Source: Clostridia bacterium
Lineage (GTDB): Bacteria; Aerophobota; Aerophobia; Aerophobales; AE-B3A
DNA: 7,239 nt
NCBI GenBank assembly: GCA_009618505.1
Contig: WJOQ01000316.1
Span: 1-7,239 of the forward strand
Reading direction: 5' to 3'
Shown here: in pieces, positions 1-6,030 of the stretch
Numbering within the stretch: the first letter of the stretch is position 1
Layout of the letters: each line of letters starts with the position of its first letter
Translations under genes and position numbers: made by a program
The notes under the pieces: generated by a model
What the model was told of the DNA's origin: nothing
The model's database searches: none
What the model saw: only the letters and a program-made list of their open reading frames with translations

Positions 1-621
1 GCAACAAGGGAACAGATCAATAGGCTCTGTGATGAGGCCGTCAAGTATAGTTTTTACTCGGTGTGCGTTAACTCAAGCTGGGTTAGCATCTGTGCTCGTA
101 AACTCCGGGACACAGCGGTAAAAGTATGTTCTGTGGTTGGGTTTCCCCTGGGAGCCATGCAGAGCCGGAGCAAGGGACTTGAAGCACGCTGTGCTATTGA
201 GGATGGAGCCCAGGAAATAGATATGGTAATCAATGTCGGGTTTTTGAAATCTGGAGACCTTAAGAAAGTGGAAGAAGACATTAGAGCAGTGAAAAGGGCC
301 TGTAAAAGCACAACCATACTCAAGGTAATAATAGAGACAGGGCTATTGACTGATGATGAGAAGGTTATGGCCTGCCAGATAGCCAAGAAGGTGGGGGCTG
401 ATTTCGTGAAGACTTCCACAGGATTTGCCAAAGGTGGTGCAAAGCCCAGGGATATTGCCTTAATGAGAAAAATAGTTGGTCCTAAAATGGGAGTGAAGGC
501 CAGTGCCGGGATTAGAAGCTTTGAGGATGCCAGGCTGATGATAGAATCAGGCGCGACCCGTATTGGCACCAGTGCCAGTGTGGCAATTGTAACGACTGAA
601 AAGGGTCAGGAGAGCTATTAA
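1..621 (+). CDS. deoC: Deoxyribose-phosphate aldolase DeoC, 5'-truncated by the window edge
   Basis: This class I aldolase reversibly cleaves 2-deoxy-D-ribose 5-phosphate to glyceraldehyde 3-phosphate and acetaldehyde in cytoplasmic deoxynucleoside catabolism. The reading frame is open from base 1, giving 206 visible codons. Only about 15 N-terminal residues seem to be missing (the usual start through the DHTLLKP segment), given the normal length of about 220 for the short form. The visible part begins ATREQINRLCDEA. It contains EIDMVIN (Asp at visible codon 74, matching the catalytic Asp102 of E. coli DeoC), FVKTSTGF (Schiff-base Lys, codon 137) and VKASAGIR (second active-site Lys, codon 166), followed by GATRIGTSA, the phosphate-binding end of the barrel. 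All catalytic residues are intact. A GTG at 61 lies inside the conserved domain, so it is not the true start. The gene converges on the GH32 gene and need not be functionally linked to it. Confidence 0.96.
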   Translation, partial: ATREQINRLCDEAVKYSFYSVCVNSSWVSICARKLRDTAVKVCSVVGFPLGAMQSRSKGLEARCAIEDGAQEIDMVINVGFLKSGDLKKVEEDIRAVKRACKSTTILKVIIETGLLTDDEKVMACQIAKKVGADFVKTSTGFAKGGAKPRDIALMRKIVGPKMGVKASAGIRSFEDARLMIESGATRIGTSASVAIVTTEKGQESY

Positions 622-793
622 AGCGCTGAGGCGGACACTCTCCTTCTTGTTTACCATAGCAAGAACATGGACCAAAAACTATTGTTCTTCAGAGAAATTG
701 AAGCATCTGCCAGTTGAACGGGAGATGTCCTTCTCGTTTCCCCTGGGAGATTTTCTGAAATTGTATCTTGAGGTTGAAATGATTTGTACTCAG
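622..793. other. Convergent intergenic gap with a weak inverted repeat
   Basis: This 172-base spacer separates the 3' ends of deoC (+) and the GH32 gene (-). It holds a 7-bp perfect inverted repeat, AAGAACA at 661-667 and TGTTCTT at 683-689, separated by 15 bases. Neither strand has a U-rich run directly after the arm, so the repeat is only a weak candidate for a bidirectional terminator. Short open stretches exist on both strands, but none has a ribosome binding site or a recognisable product. No RNA gene is apparent. Confidence 0.3.
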
Positions 794-2161
794 TTACCCA
801 TTATCAGCTTTTTGCAGCTCTGACTCTGGCCATATAGAGCCTAGCTCATATACCTTTAAAGAAAGAATCCTAATACTACCTCCGGAAGAGTAAATCTTGA
901 GGTTCCTGTTCCTCGAATCAGGCAAGAAACAGGAGCTCATGGAGATTCTCCCGTGATTACCGAAAATCTCCAGCGAGGTCCGGTCGAGCAGGATTTCCAG
1001 CTTGATCTTGCCCTGAATAGGCCTAAGTGAGGCAGATTTTCCCAGGCAGAAGAGTTCGTTGTTGGAGGCGGTGTATCGAATACTCTCACCGTGCAGGATA
1101 AATCCAAACTCGGCTGCACTCTCCACCTCGATCTCAGTCTGGATATGGAAAAGCTCACCCTGGATATGCGAGAGAAGATTCTCACCTGGTTTCAATACCT
1201 GGTTATTCCAGTAGTATTCCTTTTTATGAATGTTTTTAATCTCTTTTATCGGTTGACGGTAGAGGCGAATCCCCTCTCCTGTAGTTTGAAGTGTTAACTG
1301 ACAAGGGAAACTCATCTGCTGATTAAAGGGCATACCCGGATATTTGCCGTCTCTCATCCAGGTAATTTGAAGCCTTCGGCCGTCGGAGGTGGGAACATCG
1401 CTCCAGGTTTGAGCCGCATAGAAGTCAGCTCCCCCGTCGCTCTGCAGCACCTCGCTTTCTCGCCGGAAGGCCCGGCCGTCAAATGTCCCAATAATATAGT
1501 TCCCATTAGCTCCCCAGAATACCCATTTGCTGTTCTCTGTATCACCATCAACTGGCAGTTCAAAGATATCCGGACATTCACTAGAACCGGGTAGTTGAAT
1601 ATCGCACAGCCGGGTCCACTGCTTCAGATTTGGCGATGAGAACAGCGCATAATTATTGCCATCAAGATAAAGAGCCATCACCCACCTCTTGGAGGAAGCG
1701 TGCCAAATAACTTTAGGGTCCCGATTTGTCCCTATGATGTGTCCAAGAACCGGATTCTTCTCGTATTTCCTCCATGTTCTTCCCCGGTCATTGCTGTAGG
1801 CAATGCTCTGGGTGAAGGGTTTGCCTGCTGAGGTATAAATATTCACCATCGCTGCTTCCTTACCACTCTGAAAGCCTGCCGTATTGTCCCAGTCTACCAC
1901 ACCAGAACCCGACCAAATCGCACCTAGCTCATCTGGTTCAATTGCGTTCGCTAGTTGCTTCCAATTGACCATATCCGAACTAACAGCATGGCCCCATACT
2001 ATTGTGTTAGCCCAGTTGATACCTGAGGGATTGTGCTGAAAAAATAGATGGTATTCACCCTGGTAATAAACTAATCCGTTAGGATCATTTAACCAGTTCT
2101 TTTTAGCAGTGAAGTGAAACTGGGGACGATAAACTTCCTGGTAAAGCTTGCTCCTGTCCAT
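794..2161 (-). CDS. GH32 beta-fructosidase (levanase / exo-inulinase / sucrose hydrolase type), cytoplasmic
   Basis: This glycoside hydrolase family 32 enzyme of 455 residues should release terminal beta-D-fructose from sucrose, fructo-oligosaccharides, levan or inulin by a retaining mechanism. The three GH32 signature sites are intact: WLNDPNGL with nucleophile Asp26, NRDP with the transition-state stabiliser Asp148, and SSECPD with acid/base Glu195. The beta-propeller continues through FYAAQTWSD (247-255) and WMRDGKYPGMPFNQQMSFP (268-286), which resembles exo-acting levanase/inulinase enzymes. The C-terminal beta-sandwich (about 320-445) carries the typical DRTSLEIFG strand at 393-401. No signal peptide precedes the domain (MDRSKLYQEVYRP), so it should act inside the cell on imported sugar. 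The ATG start is supported by AGGAG at 2169-2173, seven bases upstream. It lies downstream of two Opp-type permeases but behind a probable terminator, so it may be transcribed separately. The exact substrate cannot be read from sequence. Confidence 0.93.
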   Translation of the reverse strand: MDRSKLYQEVYRPQFHFTAKKNWLNDPNGLVYYQGEYHLFFQHNPSGINWANTIVWGHAVSSDMVNWKQLANAIEPDELGAIWSGSGVVDWDNTAGFQSGKEAAMVNIYTSAGKPFTQSIAYSNDRGRTWRKYEKNPVLGHIIGTNRDPKVIWHASSKRWVMALYLDGNNYALFSSPNLKQWTRLCDIQLPGSSECPDIFELPVDGDTENSKWVFWGANGNYIIGTFDGRAFRRESEVLQSDGGADFYAAQTWSDVPTSDGRRLQITWMRDGKYPGMPFNQQMSFPCQLTLQTTGEGIRLYRQPIKEIKNIHKKEYYWNNQVLKPGENLLSHIQGELFHIQTEIEVESAAEFGFILHGESIRYTASNNELFCLGKSASLRPIQGKIKLEILLDRTSLEIFGNHGRISMSSCFLPDSRNRNLKIYSSGGSIRILSLKVYELGSIWPESELQKADNG

Positions 2162-2183
2162 TATATTTCTCCTGTCCCCTATT

Positions 2184-2288
2184 TTATTTTTGAATACTTA
2201 TTCCCGTTCTTTCCAATACTTCCCCGGCAGATTGCCTTATTCTTAATTCAACACCAAGAATTACTTCCCTTGGCTTCTTTCTTTTCAT
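2184..2288 (-). CDS. Possible 34-codon ORF or antitoxin-like remnant upstream of the GH32 gene
   Basis: An ATG at 2288-2286 opens a 34-codon frame ending in TAA at 2186-2184. It starts MKRKKPREVILGVELRIR and ends in TGISIQK. The middle (VELRIR, then a short helix and EVLERTGIS) faintly resembles the beta-strand/helix start of ribbon-helix-helix antitoxins of the RelB/DinJ type, but the match is short and was made by eye. No Shine-Dalgarno lies before the ATG, and an in-frame stop occurs shortly upstream. It could be a gene remnant, a leader peptide or chance. I do not assign a function. Confidence 0.12.
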   Translation of the reverse strand: MKRKKPREVILGVELRIRQSAGEVLERTGISIQK

Positions 2289-2299
2289 CAAATTAAGGT

Positions 2300-2363
2300 C
2301 TTTACTGACTATTCTCTTTTAGTAAAGTTTAACAGGATAAGGTTCCCTTAAGCTCCTTTGCAA
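2300..2363 (-). promoter_or_regulatory. Possible GH32 promoter with an inverted-repeat operator candidate
   Basis: On the - strand, TTGCAA (2363-2358) and TATCCT (2339-2334) are separated by 18 bases and each match the sigma-70 consensus hexamers at four of six positions. Directly downstream, where transcription would begin, lies a perfect 7-bp inverted repeat with a 14-base spacer: AGTAAAG at 2321-2327 and CTTTACT at 2300-2306 on the + strand. An inverted repeat overlapping a start site is a usual place for a repressor operator. No regulator gene is in the window. The hexamers are weak and the call is inference. Confidence 0.27.
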
Positions 2364-2402
2364 AATAAAAAAAGGATAAGCAGCGCAAAAAGCACCACCT
2401 AA
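2362..2402 (-). terminator. Probable rho-independent terminator after the OppC-type gene
   Basis: Immediately after the permease stop codon, the - strand transcript can form a stem of about ten pairs around a UUUUU loop. The arms are UAGGUGGUGC and GCGCUGCUUA; several of the pairs are G-U. The 3' arm is followed after three bases by a run of seven U (bases 2373-2367), then A and UUUU. Position and U-run fit an intrinsic terminator, while the wobble pairs make it moderate in strength. Some read-through into the GH32 gene is possible. Confidence 0.5.
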
Positions 2403-3509
2403 TTACTTATACGGATCAGCCGCATCGCGAAGGCCATCTCCCAGGAAACTGAAAGCTAATACGACAACAATAACAAAAAGTCCGGGAATTAAAAGCCAGG
2501 GAAATTGAGCAACGGTTCTTATATTTTGGCCGTCCTTTAGGAGTGCGCCCCAACTAACTGCTGGGGGACGAATGCCCAGACCAAGAAAACTGAGGGCCGT
2601 TTCTCCCAAGATCATCCAGGGTATACGCAAGGTGAGGTCTACTATGAGGTAACTTAGAAAAGAAGGAAGCAGGTGCCCTGTAATAATACCCCGCTCGCTG
2701 GTTCCACTGATCCTGGCCGCCATAACAAAATCTTCTTCTCTCAGTTCTAAAAGCTTACCTCTTACCACCCGAGCTAAACCAGACCAGCCTACAATGGAAA
2801 GAATGACCGTAATGCCAAAATAGACTTTAATTGGCGACCACCGTGGTGGAAGAGCTGCACTTAAGGCCATCCATAAGGGAATGGTAGGTATAGATATTGA
2901 AAACTCTACAATTCTCTGAATAATCGTATCAGCGACTCCTCCGTAATATCCGGAGATTCCTCCCAGGATACATCCTAAGACAAAAGCAATCGCTACCCCC
3001 ACCAAACCTATAGATAGAGAAATACGAGAGGCATAAAGATTACGAGAGAATAGGTCTCTACCTAATTTGTCCGTTCCAAATAAGAATAATGGACCTTCCT
3101 TTACCCCAAAAAGATGGATATCCGTCTTGAATAAGCCCCAGAATTTATACTCACAACCGTGCACAGAAAAGTAGATGGGATAGTTCTTAGTTTTATCTAC
3201 GCTGTATTTCATGCGCAAAGTTACCGGGTCACGGCTGCCCTCCAATCCATAGATGAAAGGTCGAAGATGGAATCCCTCCTCATCAAAGAAGTGAATCCTC
3301 TGAGGCGGACAATAGAGATATTTTGAACGTGTGTAGATATGATAGGGAGAAAAGAATTCACAAAATATGGCCGTAATATACAAAACAATCAATATACTGC
3401 CCCCAACCAGAGCCAGTTTATGCTTTTTAAACTTTCGCCACATAAGCTGCCACTGAGAGGCTAGATAATATCTTTCTTCAGCGGTAAATGTCTCTTTCTC
3501 TTTTCTCAT
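2403..3509 (-). CDS. ABC transporter inner-membrane permease, OppC/DppC type with enlarged external loop
   Basis: This is the second permease of a peptide/nickel/oligosaccharide (PepT family) ABC importer, with 368 residues against roughly 300 for a classical OppC. A cytoplasmic N-terminus (1-33, very basic near 24-31) leads to TM1 (about 34-54). A loop of about 90 residues (55-143) then precedes the family motif GTDKLGRDLFSR (145-156). The membrane domain follows, with GGISGYYGG (183-191), the EAA coupling loop EEDFVMAARISGTSERG (258-274, conserved Gly269) and the C-terminal LGDGLRDAADP (356-366). The ATG overlaps the stop of the OppB-type gene by one base (TAATG), with AAGGA at 3518-3522 as ribosome binding site, so translation of the two subunits is probably coupled. 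The long loop marks a recognisable OppC subtype. Family membership alone cannot separate peptide from sugar transport. The neighbouring GH32 and GH13-type genes favour sugar. Confidence 0.92.
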   Translation of the reverse strand: MRKEKETFTAEERYYLASQWQLMWRKFKKHKLALVGGSILIVLYITAIFCEFFSPYHIYTRSKYLYCPPQRIHFFDEEGFHLRPFIYGLEGSRDPVTLRMKYSVDKTKNYPIYFSVHGCEYKFWGLFKTDIHLFGVKEGPLFLFGTDKLGRDLFSRNLYASRISLSIGLVGVAIAFVLGCILGGISGYYGGVADTIIQRIVEFSISIPTIPLWMALSAALPPRWSPIKVYFGITVILSIVGWSGLARVVRGKLLELREEDFVMAARISGTSERGIITGHLLPSFLSYLIVDLTLRIPWMILGETALSFLGLGIRPPAVSWGALLKDGQNIRTVAQFPWLLIPGLFVIVVVLAFSFLGDGLRDAADPYK

Positions 3510-4510
3510 TAATGTGTTCCTTCTCTCTCATATCTAATACGAGGATCTACCCAAACCAGCAAAATGTCGGAAATGAGAGTCCCTATTACGGTTAGAACGG
3601 CTAAAAACATAATGGTGCTCCCAGCTAAATACATATCCTGAGTCATCAGCGCCTGAAAAAGCAGAGGCCCGGTAGTAGGTAAACTTAATACAATAGCTGT
3701 AATGGTCTCTCCAGAGATAATATAGGGCAGAGTCCATCCTATGGTGCTGATGATGGGATTGATAGCTATTCTTACCGGGTATTTAAATAAGAGAGCTCTT
3801 TCTGAGACTCCCTTGGCTCGGGCAGTAATGACATATTGTTTACGAAGTTCATCCAATAAACAGCCTCGCATAACTCGAATCAGTTCTGCTGTGCCGGCTG
3901 TTCCAATAACTATTATGGGAATGGGAAGATGCTTTAACATATCGAGGACTTTGGCTAAACTCCAGGGAGCTAACTGATACGCAGGAGAGAAAAGACCACC
4001 CGCACTAAGGCCAAAATATTTGTAAAAAACAAACATTAAGACTAAGGCAAGAAGAAAGTTTGGTGTAGCCAGACCGGCGAAACCAGCTACAGTAAAGCCA
4101 TAGTCACCAATAGAATACTGATGGGTGGCCGAGTAAATTCCAACAGGTATAGCTATACCATAAGCGAAAAGCATAGTCAAAATAGATATAATTACTGTTA
4201 ACATAAGTCGCTCACCTAATAACTCGCTTACCTCCTTATTCCACAGAAAAGACTGACCAAAATCTCCATGGAGCATGTTCCATACCCACTTACCATACTG
4301 AGCATATATGGGCAAATTTAAGCCATATCGCTCTTCTAGTCCGCGAAGCTCGTCTCTTTCAATAAATGTTATACCTCTCTGTTTTAAATTCTGTATATGA
4401 TAACTTAAATAGTCACCGGCTGGAAGTTGGATGATAACAAATGCAACAATGGATACCACCCACAAGATAATAATCATATATAAAAATCGACGGACAATGT
4501 AAAATAGCAT
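3509..4510 (-). CDS. ABC transporter inner-membrane permease, OppB/DppB type
   Basis: This is the first permease of the same importer, 333 residues, normal for the family. It opens with the typical MLFYIVRRFLYMI and TM1 (about 9-29). A periplasmic segment contains RYGLNLPIYAQYGKWV (61-76) and HGDFGQS (81-87), both standard OppB landmarks. The core membrane helices follow from about 103, with the EAA coupling loop YVITARAKGVSERALLFKY (226-244, conserved Gly234) and a C-terminal VDPRIRYE (321-328). A strong GGAGG lies about nine bases before the ATG (near 4520-4524). The gene follows the GH13-type gene by 60 bases with no terminator visible between them, so the two probably share a transcript. 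Composition is visibly AT-richer than in the binding-protein and GH32 genes. The energy-coupling ATPases (OppD/OppF type) must lie elsewhere. Confidence 0.93.
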   Translation of the reverse strand: MLFYIVRRFLYMIIILWVVSIVAFVIIQLPAGDYLSYHIQNLKQRGITFIERDELRGLEERYGLNLPIYAQYGKWVWNMLHGDFGQSFLWNKEVSELLGERLMLTVIISILTMLFAYGIAIPVGIYSATHQYSIGDYGFTVAGFAGLATPNFLLALVLMFVFYKYFGLSAGGLFSPAYQLAPWSLAKVLDMLKHLPIPIIVIGTAGTAELIRVMRGCLLDELRKQYVITARAKGVSERALLFKYPVRIAINPIISTIGWTLPYIISGETITAIVLSLPTTGPLLFQALMTQDMYLAGSTIMFLAVLTVIGTLISDILLVWVDPRIRYEREGTH

Positions 4511-4561
4511 CTCTTTCTCCCTCCTTTATCTTTTTGCCAAACACATATATCCTTAAATAAG

Positions 4562-4573
4562 TTTCCTTATCTA
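4562..4573 (-). repeat. 12-base direct repeat at a gene end, copy 1
   Basis: TAGATAAGGAAA on the - strand overlaps the stop codon of the GH13-type gene (TAG at 4573-4571). An identical copy lies at 6003-6014, just beyond the stop of the binding-protein gene. The two copies have the same orientation and similar placement after a gene. Chance is possible at this length. Confidence 0.35.
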
Positions 4574-5932
4574 CGCTTCTTGAGTAATCTCATAGATTCG
4601 ATAGCCATATGGAGGTAAAATGACCTGTAATTCCAAAATATTCCTGATTTTTTCATTTGAAAAGATATCCCTCAAAAATGTCGGGCTATGCAGTTCAACA
4701 ACCACTTCTTGAGTCTCATTCTGAAAGTTCAATATAACCAACATTCTTTCCTTTCCATCTTTACTCATCCGCGTAAAAGCATAGAATTTATGATCATCAT
4801 TGGTTAGAAGTCTATGTCTATTGGCCGAAGCTTGCAGTGCAGGATATGTCTGCAAAGCCCTTATAAGTCTTCTTACTTTGCAAAGATTTTTTTCCGGCCA
4901 ATTAAATTTTAATAATTTCCCACTATCATAGAAAAACTCTCCTATTGTTACTATGGTAGCTATCTCCAATATTCTCTGCTCTTGACTTACTCTTTTATGC
5001 CAATATGGCCCAATAAACGTTATCCCGCCTGCAGCGACAACTCTGTCACGGTAGGATTGAAGTGCTTCTTCAATAAAGGTTGGATCTCCTGTCTCAATTG
5101 CTTTACCTATAACATCATGGTCTGTCCACCAGATATTTATACCATAATCTTGAACAGAGTTATATTTCCCTGATAATATCCACTTTGTTGGATCATCACC
5201 AAATCCCCCTGCTCCTTCAGGCTGCATATATTTGTTTGAATACTGATGGATAACCCCAGTTATTGTTTCATAATTGATCTCCCAGTTACAGTTCATGTAC
5301 CAGTTAACAGCATCAATAATCATTCCATCGATGCCTGTATCCATCCAAAACTTTATAACTTTCTTACATTTTTCGCACCAGATAGGACTGCCAAAATTAA
5401 ACTGCGGCAGTGCGACATCAGCACTTTCCCCGTTCCATTTAACCCAATAGAATTTTCCTGCTCTCTCACTGAAGTGCCAACCTCCATCTGAATCATTCAT
5501 AAAATGAGGAGCTAAACTCCTGTCGAATTTTTCTTCTCCAGTATCACTCCATAAAAATAGGCGAGACTCCGGGCTATCTATTCCTCGCCGTATATCATCA
5601 CAAGCTTTTATAAAGGCTGGGTAATTCATTGCACAATAACCCAGATTAACGAGCATTATTATAGCAATTCCTTTCTCATGAGCACAATTTATTAACTCAA
5701 GAAACTCACCCATTGTTCCTATAGTGGGGTCGACTAGAAAATAATCAATTACATCCAGGCCACCATACTCATTGCCGCCATAATAAGGTAAAATTCCTAT
5801 TGCATCAAATCCCCAGGATTTGACATGATCAAGTTTCGGTATAACATCCTGAATTGTAATTCCTTCTTCTTTGCATTTAAAACAGGTCACTCCCGAGGAT
5901 TTTTCCCACCATTGTTCAGGCACAAAATTCAC
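4571..5932 (-). CDS. Divergent GH13 (alpha-amylase superfamily) protein with altered catalytic regions and two CxxC motifs
   Basis: This 453-residue protein follows the oligo-1,6-glucosidase-like layout. The barrel contains VIDYFLVDPTIGTMGEF (61-77), region I at 88-100, LPQFNFGSP (175-183), KKVIKFWMDTGIDG (190-203), region II MIIDAV (204-209) and QPEG (237-240). A beta-sandwich tail follows (about 383-450). Asp207 matches the GH13 nucleophile, and Glu239 is the likely acid/base. Other invariant residues are replaced: region I Asp to Leu94 and His to Tyr99, region II Arg to Ile205, region IV Asn-His-Asp to Pro309-Tyr310-Trp311. The calcium-type loop near the first strand is also absent. CFKC (17-20) and CEKC (186-189) are unusual for the family. 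No signal peptide is seen. The GTG start is fixed by a strong GGAGG at 5939-5943, six bases upstream. Its fold is clear. Its activity is not: it may be a pseudo-enzyme or an enzyme with changed chemistry. Its place between transporter genes suggests a role with the imported sugar. Confidence 0.8.
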   Translation of the reverse strand: MNFVPEQWWEKSSGVTCFKCKEEGITIQDVIPKLDHVKSWGFDAIGILPYYGGNEYGGLDVIDYFLVDPTIGTMGEFLELINCAHEKGIAIIMLVNLGYCAMNYPAFIKACDDIRRGIDSPESRLFLWSDTGEEKFDRSLAPHFMNDSDGGWHFSERAGKFYWVKWNGESADVALPQFNFGSPIWCEKCKKVIKFWMDTGIDGMIIDAVNWYMNCNWEINYETITGVIHQYSNKYMQPEGAGGFGDDPTKWILSGKYNSVQDYGINIWWTDHDVIGKAIETGDPTFIEEALQSYRDRVVAAGGITFIGPYWHKRVSQEQRILEIATIVTIGEFFYDSGKLLKFNWPEKNLCKVRRLIRALQTYPALQASANRHRLLTNDDHKFYAFTRMSKDGKERMLVILNFQNETQEVVVELHSPTFLRDIFSNEKIRNILELQVILPPYGYRIYEITQEA

Positions 5933-5943
5933 CTTACACCTCC
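5933..5943 (-). promoter_or_regulatory. Shine-Dalgarno that decides a GTG start
   Basis: GGAGG on the - strand (5943-5939) stands six bases before GTG at 5932-5930. An ATG at 5946-5944 meets a stop five codons later, and no other in-frame start with a binding site is visible. The GTG is therefore the best start for the GH13-type gene. Confidence 0.75.
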
Positions 5944-5954
5944 CATATGCAAGT

Positions 5955-5995
5955 GTGAGCTGTAGCTTCTCTGGTCAATAAAAACCACAGCTCAC
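5955..5995 (-). repeat. Intercistronic stem-loop between binding-protein and GH13-type genes
   Basis: GTGAGCTGT at 5955-5963 and ACAGCTCAC at 5987-5995 form a perfect 9-bp inverted repeat with a 23-base spacer. A further three pairs are possible inside (TGG with CCA). No U-run follows on the - strand, so it does not look like a complete terminator. In many importer operons a hairpin after the binding-protein gene protects that part of the mRNA, as at malE-malF in enteric bacteria, and keeps binding protein in excess over permease. A similar role here is inference. Confidence 0.6.
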
Positions 5996-6002
5996 TGTTT
6001 GC

Positions 6003-6014
6003 TTTCCTTATCTA
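6003..6014 (-). repeat. 12-base direct repeat at a gene end, copy 2
   Basis: TAGATAAGGAAA on the - strand, starting 17 to 28 bases beyond the binding-protein stop, identical to the copy at 4562-4573. No role is known to me. Confidence 0.35.
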
Positions 6015-6030
6015 CTCCAGATTAACTTTC

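Larger units (their letters stand above)
2162..2402 (-). other. Intergenic region upstream of the GH32 gene
   Basis: This 241-base gap lies between the OppC stop and the GH32 start. In the direction of transcription it contains a hairpin plus U-run (terminator of the permease genes), a possible sigma-70-type promoter, an inverted repeat just after it, a 34-codon reading frame of doubtful reality, and the GH32 Shine-Dalgarno at 2169-2173. Together these suggest that the GH32 gene can be expressed independently of the transporter. Confidence 0.5.

Noticed and set aside
54..569. 171-codon open frame opposite deoC
   Set aside because: It lies entirely antisense to a clear aldolase with intact catalytic motifs, and its translation shows no family features.
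661..689. AAGAACA/TGTTCTT inverted repeat as a deoC terminator
   Set aside because: Only seven AT-rich pairs, a 15-base loop and no U-run, so not called as a terminator.
661..721. 17-codon frame starting at the ATG at 667 in the deoC-GH32 gap
   Set aside because: Very short, no ribosome binding site, no recognisable product.
724..828. Short + strand frame beginning MSFSFPLGDF
   Set aside because: It runs into the 3' end of the GH32 gene, lacks context and resembles nothing I recognise.
937..1594. Several 68-82 codon frames on both strands inside the GH32 gene
   Set aside because: All overlap the conserved GH32 reading frame. Their translations are rich in Arg/Ser or otherwise low in information, and none shows a family feature.
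5944..5946. ATG as start of the GH13-type gene
   Set aside because: It is out of frame and reaches a stop within six codons. GTG at 5932 has a well placed GGAGG.
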